From an uncultured Neglectibacter sp. (GTDB lineage: Bacteria > Bacillota > Clostridia > Oscillospirales > Acutalibacteraceae), in contig CAJFSY010000016.1 of NCBI GenBank assembly GCA_904419785.1, forward strand, positions 1 through 38,221: a DNA stretch of 38,221 nucleotides. Reading direction: 5' to 3'. Every line of letters starts with the position of its first letter. Within the stretch, counting starts at the first letter, position 1. Below the pieces are notes generated by a model. That model saw only the letters and a program-made list of their open reading frames with translations, made no database searches and was not told where the DNA came from. Position numbers and translations under genes: made by a program. Of this stretch, positions 1 through 7,283 are shown in pieces.

Positions 1-79
1 GGGATTTGAACCCCAGCGCCGGCGGAACCGACCTACCGGATTTCGAATCCGGACCCTTCAACCACTTGGGTACATCTCC
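1..79 (-). tRNA. tRNA-Ser(CGA), 3' end cut by the window edge
   Basis: Read on the minus strand from 79, the sequence starts GGAGATGTACCCAAGTGG and has a D-arm typical of serine tRNAs. The 5-bp anticodon stem CCGGA/TCCGG encloses the loop TTCGAAA, giving anticodon CGA, which reads UCG. A long variable arm (class II) and the T-arm GGGTTCAAATCCC follow, and the acceptor 3' strand lies beyond position 1. The promoter at 369-397 (minus) points at it, across the degenerate copy at 241-281. Confidence 0.93.
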
Positions 80-240
80 ATATAAAATTCCTGTGAAAGA
101 AACTTTTTGCGAGTGATTTTTGTTTTCTGAAAAATCCTTAGAACAACCGTTAGAACCAGGGCTGTCTTAGAACCACCCCAAACCCGGGAACCCGCAGTCT
201 AGAGCCATTCTTGAAAGCTCAGGTTCCCAAATTCCGGGAA
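80..240. other. Intergenic stretch between the two tRNA-Ser copies
   Basis: There is no credible ORF here. The minus strand from 240 to 80 continues from the broken tRNA copy with sequence that does not complete a variable loop or T-arm of tRNA-Ser, and then becomes AT-rich just before the intact tRNA. I see no terminator between the two copies. Confidence 0.5.
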
Positions 241-281
241 GATTTCGAGTGCGGACCCTTCAACCACTTGGGTACATCTCC
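241..281 (-). pseudogene. Degenerate copy of the tRNA-Ser 5' half
   Basis: From 281 on the minus strand, the first 30 nt are identical to the 5' end of the neighbouring tRNA-Ser. The likeness continues with a few mismatches through the anticodon loop (CTCGAAA). The anticodon stem no longer pairs (CCGCA against TCTTC), and no acceptor-strand partner for GGAGATG follows before the intact tRNA, so it should not fold as a tRNA. It lies between the promoter and the intact tRNA and would be transcribed with it. It may be a remnant of tandem duplication or of an old integration event. Confidence 0.75.
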
Positions 282-368
282 AATTAAGTTTTTGGCTTTC
301 ATAACGGCTGATAAAACAGATGTAATCAAATTATAAACGATAAAACGCTTTGTAACAGCGCGCATTTT

Positions 369-397
369 ATTTTAGTCTGGAATGGGAAAAATGTCAA
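369..397 (-). promoter_or_regulatory. Promoter for the tRNA-Ser unit
   Basis: On the minus strand there is a perfect -35 TTGACA (392-397), a 17-bp spacer and a -10 TAAAAT (369-374). A one-step alternative TAAAAT lies at 364-369. It reads leftward through the degenerate copy into tRNA-Ser. Confidence 0.8.
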
Positions 398-413
398 GGT
401 TTTTTCGGGGGAG

Positions 414-443
414 TTGACACAGACAGGGCTCTCAGGGTAAAAT
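414..443 (+). promoter_or_regulatory. Promoter for the binding-protein lipoprotein
   Basis: TTGACA (414-419), an 18-bp spacer and TAAAAT (438-443) match the SigA consensus and precede the lipoprotein start at 526. It is back to back with the minus-strand tRNA promoter. Confidence 0.75.
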
Positions 444-525
444 AAGTATCGATCATCCATGAATGATGGACAGTTCTGCCGTTTTTTGGCAGGAGAAGTC
501 ATCTATAAAGGAAGGGGTCTCTTGT

Positions 526-1923
526 ATGTTGCGAAAATTTGCCGCTTCACGGCGCGTTTTGTCTTTTTTGATGGTTGTGCTTTTTGCTTGTACTATTGCA
601 GGCTGCTCTCAAATGGATAGTTTAGTTTCTGGGGTGACCGCTACAGGCGAATTTCCTGTAGAGGTGAACGGCGTTACCATTTCGGCCCGTCCCCAACGAG
701 TGGTGGTGCTTTCTCCCAGCTTGGCGGATGTGGTCTTGGCGTTGAATTGTGAAACTCAATTGGCCGGTGCCAGCGATGGCTGCACCCAAAGCGGGTTGGA
801 AGAATTGCAAAAGGTATCTGCGGATGACGCTGCCGCGGTGCAGGATTTGCAGCCGGACTTGGTTCTCGTGGATTCTTCCTCCAATGGAGTTCAAAACGCT
901 TTGGAAGACGCTGGGGTGAAAGTGCTTTCTGTGGCCCCCGCTACGGATCGGGAAGATTTTGAACGGCTTTATTCCCAGGTGTCCTCGGCGCTACTGGGAG
1001 GTGGTTCCGGCTACGATGCGGGAATCAAAGCTGCCCAGGATATATTTATCACATTGGACAACATCAACCGTATCGTTCCTACGGATAAGGTGACCACAGC
1101 CTGCTATCTTTATAATTTGGACAACTCCGCTGTGACGGGCGACATGTTTGCCAGCACGGTAATGTCCTATGCCGGCGTGACAAATATCTTTGACAGCTTG
1201 GAAGGCGGCACCTATGATTTCGATTCTTTGCGGATTGCTAATCCCAACGTGATTTTCTGTGCGCCGGGACTGAAAGAGGAAATTGAAAATGATAGCCGTT
1301 TTTCCGATTTTCAAGCAGTAAAAAATGGAAAAGTTGTAGAGTTGGACAAGTCCCTCATGGAATGGCAGGGGCGCACAGTGATCGAGACAGCTTATGAGAT
1401 CAGTGCCGCTGCTTTTCCGGAATTGCTGGAAGAAAATTCTATGAAGGTAAAAGACCCCACCAAAGATATTGAAGACCAAGTAAGCTCTACTATGAGCGCC
1501 CAGGAACAATATGAGACTTTGGAAGAAGGCGCCCAGGGCGATGCTGTAATGGCTCTTCAGGAAAGGCTGACAGAGCTGGGCTATTTGACTGAGGCGTATG
1601 ATGGCCATTATGGCGCCACCACAGCCAACTGTATCAGTAATTTCCAGGTAGCTAACGGTCTGGAAGCCACCGGTATTGCCGATCCATCTACCCAGGCCGC
1701 ATTGTTCGCCAAAGGGGCTTTGCGGGCTGACGGTACGCCTTTGCCGGAGGAAGCTAACGCCGATTCCGAAAGCAGTTCTTCTTCCAGTGAGGATGGTTCT
1801 TCCGCTTCTTCTGACACTGGTTCTTCCAGCTCCAGCAGCGAAAGTTCTACTAGTTCCTCCAGTTCCAGTTCGCAAAGTTCCACTTCTTCCAGTTCTTCTT
1901 CGGAAAGTTCTGTAGCGGCATAA
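526..1923 (+). CDS. Lipoprotein: helical-backbone metal/cobalamin-type binding protein fused to a peptidoglycan-binding domain
   Basis: The ATG at 526 is chosen over 463 because AAAGGAAGGGG lies upstream at good spacing and a signal peptide then begins at once (MLRKF, hydrophobic run, lipobox IAGC with Cys27). Residues about 45-310 resemble the TroA/BtuF/FepB-type substrate-binding fold (RPQRVVVLSPSLADVV near the start and an IANPNVIFCAPG-like segment late). Residues about 333-395 form a PG_binding_1 repeat (EGAQGDAVMALQERLTELGY), and the last ~50 residues are almost pure serine with acidic breaks. The family normally delivers iron siderophores, haem or B12 to an ABC importer, but no permease or ATPase gene is nearby. 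The extra domain suggests anchoring to the wall as well as to the membrane. The ligand is unknown. The gene is alone between its promoter and a strong terminator. Confidence 0.85.
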   Translation: MLRKFAASRRVLSFLMVVLFACTIAGCSQMDSLVSGVTATGEFPVEVNGVTISARPQRVVVLSPSLADVVLALNCETQLAGASDGCTQSGLEELQKVSADDAAAVQDLQPDLVLVDSSSNGVQNALEDAGVKVLSVAPATDREDFERLYSQVSSALLGGGSGYDAGIKAAQDIFITLDNINRIVPTDKVTTACYLYNLDNSAVTGDMFASTVMSYAGVTNIFDSLEGGTYDFDSLRIANPNVIFCAPGLKEEIENDSRFSDFQAVKNGKVVELDKSLMEWQGRTVIETAYEISAAAFPELLEENSMKVKDPTKDIEDQVSSTMSAQEQYETLEEGAQGDAVMALQERLTELGYLTEAYDGHYGATTANCISNFQVANGLEATGIADPSTQAALFAKGALRADGTPLPEEANADSESSSSSSEDGSSASSDTGSSSSSSESSTSSSSSSSQSSTSSSSSSESSVAA

Positions 1924-1938
1924 GGAATTGTCATTGGG

Positions 1939-1972
1939 ACAGGGCGCGGCGAAAGGCTGCGCCCTGTTTTTT
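1939..1972 (+). terminator. Rho-independent terminator after the lipoprotein gene
   Basis: A perfect 9-bp stem ACAGGGCGC/GCGCCCTGT (1939-1947 with 1959-1967) is followed by a run of T. Confidence 0.93.
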
Positions 1973-2015
1973 GTGCATCTAAAGCTTTTCCTGGGAAATC
2001 CCTTGAGGTACGGGC

Positions 2016-2044
2016 TTTACACTTTCGAGCCCCTCGTGTATAAT
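2016..2044 (+). promoter_or_regulatory. Promoter for the MATE transporter gene
   Basis: TTTACA (2016-2021), a 17-bp spacer and a perfect TATAAT (2039-2044) lie about 55 bp before the start codon. Confidence 0.88.
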
Positions 2045-2097
2045 GGATTCTAACCGCGAAAAGCGGGGAGTTTTGGGGATAAGAGGAGAAAGAGGAT

Positions 2098-3492
2098 ATG
2101 GCTGTTTTTACAAAAGACCGGTCTTTTTACCGGTCGCTTGTCACGTTGGCAGTGCCGATCTCGCTGCAAAACCTGGTGACTTTCGCGGTAGGATTCGCGG
2201 ACAATTTGATGATCGGTTCTTTGGGCGATGACGCGATCTCAGGTGTGTATGTGGGCGGGCAGCTGCAATCTGTGCTGCAAATGTTTATCGGCGGCATCGA
2301 AGGCGCGATTTTGATCTTGGCTGCCCAGTATTGGGGCAGGAAAGACCGGGAAAGCATTCGGAAAGTGGTATCTATTGGCGTGAAGTTCGCTTTGGGTGTG
2401 GGAATCCTCATGACCTTAGTGGCAGTATCGTTCCCCGAGTGGACGATCCGCATTTTTACACAAGACCCCGGCGTGATTCGAGAAGGGGCGGCCTATGTGC
2501 AGATTGTGGGATTCACCTATTTGTTTTTCTCAATTTCTCAAGTGATGATCGCTGCCATGCGAAGTGTGGAGACTGCCCGTGTGGGCTTGTATATTTCGCT
2601 GATAGCTATGGTGGTAAACGTAAGCTTGAACTATGTGTTCATTTTTGGACACCTGGGCTTCCCGGCCATGGGAGTGCGGGGCGCCGCCATTGCCACGCTG
2701 ATCTCTCGCGTTGTGGAAATGTGCGCCAGTGTGGGATACGTGTTTTTTGTAGATAAAAAGCTTCGCTTCGGACTGCGGGACTTGTTTCGGACGGATCGGC
2801 AGCTTTTGCGGGACTTTATCCGTTATGGCCTTCCGGTGATCGGCGGCCAGGTAGTGTGGTCGGTGAATATGCTGGCCAACACGAAAATTCTGGGCTATTA
2901 CAGCGCTGAGGTCATTGCGGCGGCCAGCATTACTGGAATGCTCCACAATTTGATCTATGTATGGATGAACGGATTGTCCTCCGCGGTGGGCATCATTACT
3001 GGAAAGACCGTTGGCGCCGGGCTTTATGAGAAAATGAAGGAATATTCCAAAACAGTGCAGATGATATTCCTGTTGGTGGGCTTGATTTCGGGAGCTGCTG
3101 TGTTCCTCGCCAGGGATGGGTTTATTTCTTTGTACAACGCCAGCCCCGAGGCTCAGGAATATTCCCGGCAGTTTATCAATGTGATCTCTGTCACCATCAT
3201 TGGTACTTGCTATCAGGCGGCCTGCCTGTTTGGGCTGGTGAAATCGGGCGGGGATATTTCCTTCGTGTTTAAAAACGACAGCATTTTTGTGTTCCTGGTG
3301 GTGATCCCTTCTTCGCTGCTTGCCATGTGGCTGGGGGCTCCGCCTTGGGTAGTGTTTGCCTGCTTGAAGTGCGACCAGATATTAAAGTGCTTTGTGGCGC
3401 TGGTAAAAATCAACCGGTATAATTGGATGAAGAATCTCACCAGGGATTCCGGAAAACTAGAAAGTGAGGAAAGTATGGCTCATGGGACGTGA
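2098..3492 (+). CDS. MATE family efflux transporter
   Basis: 464 residues, the usual size for a 12-helix MATE (NorM/DinF-type) cation- or proton-coupled exporter of drugs and metabolites in the cytoplasmic membrane. The N-terminal stretch VTLAVPISLQNLVTFAVGFADNLMIGSLG has the typical MATE first-helix pattern, including the conserved VGFADNLMIG-like segment, and two similar six-helix halves follow. The RBS AAGAGGAG lies about 9 nt before ATG 2098. The last 11 bases overlap the next gene (ATG 3482), so the two transporters are translationally coupled. The substrate cannot be told from sequence. Confidence 0.92.
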   Translation: MAVFTKDRSFYRSLVTLAVPISLQNLVTFAVGFADNLMIGSLGDDAISGVYVGGQLQSVLQMFIGGIEGAILILAAQYWGRKDRESIRKVVSIGVKFALGVGILMTLVAVSFPEWTIRIFTQDPGVIREGAAYVQIVGFTYLFFSISQVMIAAMRSVETARVGLYISLIAMVVNVSLNYVFIFGHLGFPAMGVRGAAIATLISRVVEMCASVGYVFFVDKKLRFGLRDLFRTDRQLLRDFIRYGLPVIGGQVVWSVNMLANTKILGYYSAEVIAAASITGMLHNLIYVWMNGLSSAVGIITGKTVGAGLYEKMKEYSKTVQMIFLLVGLISGAAVFLARDGFISLYNASPEAQEYSRQFINVISVTIIGTCYQAACLFGLVKSGGDISFVFKNDSIFVFLVVIPSSLLAMWLGAPPWVVFACLKCDQILKCFVALVKINRYNWMKNLTRDSGKLESEESMAHGT

Positions 3493-4405
3493 AACAACGC
3501 AGCTTCGAGGTGCCGCACTGTTAATGTTTACCGCTTTGATTTGGGGCGGGGCGTTTGTGGCCCAAAGCGTTGGGATGGATTATTTAGGGCCTTTCGCCTT
3601 TAATGGTGTGCGCAATTTGATCGGGGCGGCTGCGTTGCTTCCGGTAATCGCGTTTGCCTCCCGGCTTCGGAAAAGCCCGCCGGAAGGTGAAACCGTTTCT
3701 GTGCGCGACCAAAGAAAAAGACTGTTTCGCTGGGGCGTTGTCTGTGGCTTGCTGCTGGCCAGCGCCAGCTTGCTGCAGCAGTCTGGTATGCAGACGGCTT
3801 CGGCTGGAAAAGCGGGCTTTCTGACTGCTCTCTATATTGTGATCGTTCCAGTGCTGGGCATGTTTATGGGGCGGCGTCCCGGTGTGAAAGTTTGGATCGG
3901 GGTAGCGCTGGCTTTGGTGGGCGCGTATCTGCTCAGTGTGAAGGGCGGGGAAGGGATAGCCACAGGAGACCTTTTGGTGATCGGCAGCGCGGTTTTGTTT
4001 TCCGTGCATATCTTGGTGATCGGTTCGGTTCCAAGTGATGTGGATGGGATCAAGCTTTCCTGCATCCAGTTTTTTGTGGCGGCAATCATATCTTTTGCGC
4101 TTGCCTTTATTTTTGAAACCTTCACTTTGGGCGATGTTTTTTCCGCATGGGTACCGCTGCTGTATACTGGGGTGGTTTCCAGCGGGATAGGGTATACTTT
4201 GCAGATTTTGGGTCAGCGCACGGTCAATCCCACCGTGGCTTCGTTGATCCTCAGTCTGGAATCGGTGTTTGCTGTGCTGGCAGGATGGGTGCTTTTGAAC
4301 CAGCCCTTGACATCCCGGGAGATTGTGGGATGCGTTTTAGTGCTCCTTGCCGTAGTGCTGGCCCAGCTTCCCGAGGCAAAGCGCCCTTCGGAAAATAGAA
4401 AGTAG
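3482..4405 (+). CDS. EamA/DMT-superfamily transporter
   Basis: 307 residues with about ten membrane helices in two EamA repeats. The first begins ALIWGGAFVAQSVGMDYLGP, and the second contains YTGVVSSGIGYTLQILGQ and NPTVASLILSLESVFAVLAGW, which is the classic DMT signature. Members export or import amino acids, nucleosides and other metabolites, and the substrate here is unknown. The ATG at 3482 is preferred to the in-frame GTG at 3464, since AGTGAGG lies between them and no RBS precedes the GTG. It overlaps the end of the MATE gene. Confidence 0.9.
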   Translation: MGRETTQLRGAALLMFTALIWGGAFVAQSVGMDYLGPFAFNGVRNLIGAAALLPVIAFASRLRKSPPEGETVSVRDQRKRLFRWGVVCGLLLASASLLQQSGMQTASAGKAGFLTALYIVIVPVLGMFMGRRPGVKVWIGVALALVGAYLLSVKGGEGIATGDLLVIGSAVLFSVHILVIGSVPSDVDGIKLSCIQFFVAAIISFALAFIFETFTLGDVFSAWVPLLYTGVVSSGIGYTLQILGQRTVNPTVASLILSLESVFAVLAGWVLLNQPLTSREIVGCVLVLLAVVLAQLPEAKRPSENRK

Positions 4406-4489
4406 AATCAAAATGATCTGCCGTCATGGACTTTTTTCGGTTCTTGCGTTAAGATGAAACCAGGAAATCGGGGAAAGGAAGCGTTTATA

Positions 4490-5200
4490 ATGCGGATCAT
4501 AGAAACACGAAATTACGAAGAGATGAGCACTCTGGCGGCTGAGATGATCGGTGCCCAAGTGATGTTGAAGCCCCGGTGTGTGTTGGGTTTGGCTACAGGT
4601 TCCAGCCCCATCGGCACCTACGCAAAGCTGGTGGAGGCTTATCGCGCCGGACGTTTGGACTTTTCTCAGGTCCGCACGGTGAATTTGGATGAATACTGCG
4701 GGCTGGCAGGGGACAATCCCCAAAGCTACCGCTACTTTATGAATCATCACCTGTTTTCGCAAGTGAACATCCCTCAGGAGAATACATACCTTCCCAATGG
4801 TACCGCTTCCGATATGGAAGAGGAGTCTCGCCGGTATGAGGATTTGGTGGAAGAATTGGGCGGCGCGGATCTTCAGCTTTTAGGCATTGGACATAATGGG
4901 CATATCGGTTTTAACGAGCCTACCGATTGTTTCCCTGCTGAAGTGCATCCGGTGGCATTGACGGAAAGCACTATCCAAGCGAACTCCCGGCTGTTTGACC
5001 GGATCGAGGATGTGCCTACGCAGGCTATCACCATGGGAATTGGCACGATCATGAAGGCCCGTCGCATTCTGCTGATCGCTGGAGCGGACAAGAAGGGGAT
5101 CGTGGAAAAAGCGCTCACCGGCAAGGTGACGCCTTTGGTGCCGGCTTCTGTGCTGCAGCTTCACCGGGATGTGACGGTGATCACCTGCAAAGAGGGATAA
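4490..5200 (+). CDS. nagB: Glucosamine-6-phosphate deaminase
   Basis: NagB converts glucosamine-6-phosphate to fructose-6-phosphate and ammonia in the cytoplasm, feeding amino sugars into glycolysis. The 236-residue product matches the shorter Firmicutes form. Visible motifs are the phosphate-binding ATGSSP (residues 35-40), NLDEYCGL with the base Asp67, and GIGHNGHIGFNEP with His138 and Glu143. The start at 4490 is chosen because AAAGGAAG lies 8 nt upstream, whereas the in-frame ATG at 4454 has no RBS. No nagA or nagE is in the window. No clear terminator separates it from the EamA gene, so read-through is possible. Confidence 0.95.
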   Translation: MRIIETRNYEEMSTLAAEMIGAQVMLKPRCVLGLATGSSPIGTYAKLVEAYRAGRLDFSQVRTVNLDEYCGLAGDNPQSYRYFMNHHLFSQVNIPQENTYLPNGTASDMEEESRRYEDLVEELGGADLQLLGIGHNGHIGFNEPTDCFPAEVHPVALTESTIQANSRLFDRIEDVPTQAITMGIGTIMKARRILLIAGADKKGIVEKALTGKVTPLVPASVLQLHRDVTVITCKEG

Positions 5201-5254
5201 TTCTTTCTTTGCCCGGGGGGTGGTTTTGTTTCTGCCGGGGAAGGGAGAGTTTGT

Positions 5255-5791
5255 ATGAATAAAACGAAACGCTGCCTGTTGGATTTGACTTTGGCGGTGC
5301 TTTGTGTTGGAATCGGCCTGTTGCTGCCCTGGGGGTTTCGCTGGGTGGCCAATGGAGAGCAGGTGCTGCTGTTGCTGCAGCTGCCGGTGTTGTTGTGCGG
5401 TATGTTATGCGGGCCGGCATATGGGCTTTCCTGTGGGATGCTGATTGTATTGCTGCCCCGGTTTTTCCCGGGAGCTCCTGGAGCTGCAGTCCTTTCTACA
5501 GGAGAATTGTGGGAACTGGCAATCTATGGGTTTCTGGCGGGACTTCTTACATATTTGCTGGCGGCCGCGCCGCCGGTGTTGAACGTGAGCGTGTCTCTGT
5601 TGGGCGCTATGCTTTTGGGCCGGGTGTTCTGCGGCCTTCTGGATGCTTTTGTCTTTGTGCCCCACTATACTTGGGGCGCTTGGGTGCGGGAATCATTTGT
5701 CATTTGCCTGCCGGGGATCGTGCTGCAGCTGGCGGTGGTTCCTTTGGTCACGCTGGCCCTGCGCCGAAGTGGCATAGCGGCAGAACCATAG
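5255..5791 (+). CDS. ECF transporter S component (substrate-binding membrane subunit)
   Basis: 178 residues with about five or six membrane helices. The segment PVLLCGMLCGPAYGLSCGML is the G-P-x-x-G-x-x-x-G pattern typical of S components of energy-coupling-factor vitamin importers, which capture a vitamin and dock with a shared EcfA/A'/T module encoded elsewhere. A good RBS (GGGGAAGGGAGAG) lies just upstream. There is no riboswitch ahead of it, unlike thiT further on, so the vitamin cannot be named. It ends before a bidirectional terminator. Confidence 0.72.
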   Translation: MNKTKRCLLDLTLAVLCVGIGLLLPWGFRWVANGEQVLLLLQLPVLLCGMLCGPAYGLSCGMLIVLLPRFFPGAPGAAVLSTGELWELAIYGFLAGLLTYLLAAAPPVLNVSVSLLGAMLLGRVFCGLLDAFVFVPHYTWGAWVRESFVICLPGIVLQLAVVPLVTLALRRSGIAAEP

Positions 5792-5860
5792 GCGCGAAAT
5801 CTACGTTTTAGTTGTATTGGTAAGAACCCTTTGCTGTACATCCCGCTATTTTAAACAATA

Positions 5861-5894
5861 AAAAGACCACAAGCTGATTGGCTTGTGGTCTTTT
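5861..5894. terminator. Bidirectional terminator between convergent genes
   Basis: A 14-bp perfect stem (5861-5874 with 5881-5894) around the loop TGATTG is flanked by A and T runs. It serves the ECF gene on the plus strand and the TM2 gene on the minus strand. Confidence 0.93.
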
Positions 5895-5944
5895 GTGTTT
5901 CAGAAAGTACTTGCGTCCAGTGAAAGCTCCAAAAACAGGGAGGT

Positions 5945-6640
5945 TTAATCCCGCAAGATTACGCCGTGCCCATCGTACATACGGGAAGGAGAAGCGGTGA
6001 GCAGCAAAACGCCTTCCACGAATCCCCAAATGGCGATGGCGAGAGTGGCAAGGCCACAGGTGATAACACCGCCGATCAGAGAAACCAGCAGCTGTACCAC
6101 GCCTCGTGTGGTGAATCCCAAATAGAAGTTGTGGATTCCCAGGGACCCGAAGAGGATTCCCAATAACCCCGCCGCCAAACGGCTTTTTTGAGCATAACCA
6201 GCCGGAGGTACATTATATTGGGGCTGATAATATGTTGGCTGAGGCGGCTGCGTGTATTGGGGCGGCTGATACTGAGGCCCGCCGTATTGAGGGGTGCCAT
6301 ACTGGGGTGCACCGTATTGGGGTGCATCATACTGAGGAGGTTGCTGATAGTCCGGTTCAGGTTGAGGAGGCTCTGGAGCACGAGGCGGTTCCGGATATTG
6401 GAAAGGATCGCCTTGGAAGGGGGCTTCCTCGTTGGGGTCGAAGGTTAAATGAGGAACCTGGCTCGTGGAAGGGCCCGCCTGGGGAGGCGCTTCATAGTTT
6501 GCTGTAGGCTGCTGCGCCTCTTGCTGAGGAGCCTCCTGCGAAGCATTTTGAACGGTCTGTTCGGGAGTTTGCGGAGGAGTTTCAGGCTGCGGAACCGGGG
6601 GCTCCTGGCCCTGCATCTCCTTGTTATCAAAATCAGTCAT
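5945..6640 (-). CDS. TM2 domain-containing membrane protein with a long Pro/Gln/Tyr-rich N-terminus
   Basis: 231 residues. The first ~145 are low-complexity, rich in Pro, Gln and Tyr, with a tandem run of QYG(A/T/G)P units (about residues 105-130). The C-terminal part is a TM2 domain: AQKSRLAAGLLGILFGSLGIHNFYLG, then a second helix ending IWGFVEGVLLL. TM2 proteins are two-helix membrane proteins of unknown role. The disordered N-terminus probably faces the cytoplasm, though topology is not shown. The RBS AAAGGAG precedes the ATG at 6640. It is a paralogue of the next gene and shares its operon. Confidence 0.88.
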   Translation of the reverse strand: MTDFDNKEMQGQEPPVPQPETPPQTPEQTVQNASQEAPQQEAQQPTANYEAPPQAGPSTSQVPHLTFDPNEEAPFQGDPFQYPEPPRAPEPPQPEPDYQQPPQYDAPQYGAPQYGTPQYGGPQYQPPQYTQPPQPTYYQPQYNVPPAGYAQKSRLAAGLLGILFGSLGIHNFYLGFTTRGVVQLLVSLIGGVITCGLATLAIAIWGFVEGVLLLTASPSRMYDGHGVILRD

Positions 6641-6667
6641 AGCGTTTCTCCTTTTACACAGGTTGGT

Positions 6668-7000
6668 TTAGTCTTTTAAAAATACGCCGTTAGAGTCGGT
6701 GTTGATGCGTCCGTCTAAGATGCGCACTCCGTCCACAACGCCCCAAATGAGCATTACCACTGCGCCGATGCCGCAGGTGAACAGCGTGAGCAGCAGCTGC
6801 ATCAAGCCCCGGGAAGTGTTCCCAAGATAGAAGCTATGAATGCCATAGGTGCCCAACAGGATAGCCAGAATCCCGGCGGCCATGCGGCTTTTCTGCGCAT
6901 AGCCGGGAGGGGGGTCCATCCCCGCCTGGGGCTGGTATTGGGGCGGATTGTACATGGGCTGTTGGCCAGAATTTTGGTTGTAGTTGTAATAGTCAGGCAT
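6668..7000 (-). CDS. Short TM2 domain-containing membrane protein
   Basis: 110 residues from ATG 7000, chosen because GGAAAGGAATGG lies upstream and MPDYYNYNQ matches the start of related proteins; the longer reading to 7066 has no RBS. It has a short Tyr/Gln/Pro-rich N-terminus, then AQKSRMAAGILAILLGTYGIHSFYLG and IWGVVDGVRIL, the two TM2 helices. It is the first gene of a two-gene minus-strand operon with the larger TM2 paralogue, 27 bp apart. Function unknown. Confidence 0.87.
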   Translation of the reverse strand: MPDYYNYNQNSGQQPMYNPPQYQPQAGMDPPPGYAQKSRMAAGILAILLGTYGIHSFYLGNTSRGLMQLLLTLFTCGIGAVVMLIWGVVDGVRILDGRINTDSNGVFLKD

Positions 7001-7102
7001 AGCGGTTCCATTCCTTTCCCGTGCCGCTGGGTCCAAATCAGGACCTATAAGCGGAATGTATTCCATCGGTCTCGCAGTATTGCGTCTGTACTTTTCAATC
7101 TT

Positions 7103-7131
7103 ATCTTACACTAGCGTTTTTTAGAAATCAA
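7103..7131 (-). promoter_or_regulatory. Promoter for the TM2 operon
   Basis: On the minus strand, TTGATT (7126-7131), a 17-bp spacer and TAAGAT (7103-7108) lie about 100 bp upstream of the ATG at 7000. Confidence 0.6.
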
Positions 7132-7193
7132 GACAGGGGGCTTTAAAGTAAGATAAAATTAAAGAGTGAAAGATTTTTTTCAAATTTCTTCAG

Positions 7194-7227
7194 AAAGTTG
7201 TCCTTTTGAGGACAACTTTTTCTTGTT
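7194..7227 (+). terminator. Terminator or attenuator just upstream of the phage gene block
   Basis: A 10-bp perfect stem AAAGTTGTCC/GGACAACTTT (7194-7203 with 7210-7219) is followed by a T-rich tract. It lies only ~60 bp before the portal start and no plus-strand gene ends here, so it may insulate the block or attenuate its transcription. A weak AAGACA-18-TAAAAT promoter-like pair (7130-7159) lies upstream of it. Confidence 0.75.
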
Positions 7228-7283
7228 TTTTAGGGGGGGATGGAAGCGGGTTTTCACTTCTCGCTTTCAGAAAGGAGGAAACG

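Noticed and set aside
991-1875. 294-codon minus-strand ORF opposite the lipoprotein gene
   Set aside because: Antisense shadow; no RBS, low-complexity arginine/threonine stretches mirror the serine-rich coding tail.
5990-6680. Arginine/leucine-rich plus-strand ORFs across the TM2 gene
   Set aside because: They are reverse-strand readings of the Pro/Gln/Tyr-rich repeat of the TM2 protein.
7206-7283. N-terminal extension of the portal ORF
   Set aside because: It would begin inside the terminator hairpin and lacks an RBS, while ATG 7284 has a near-perfect one.
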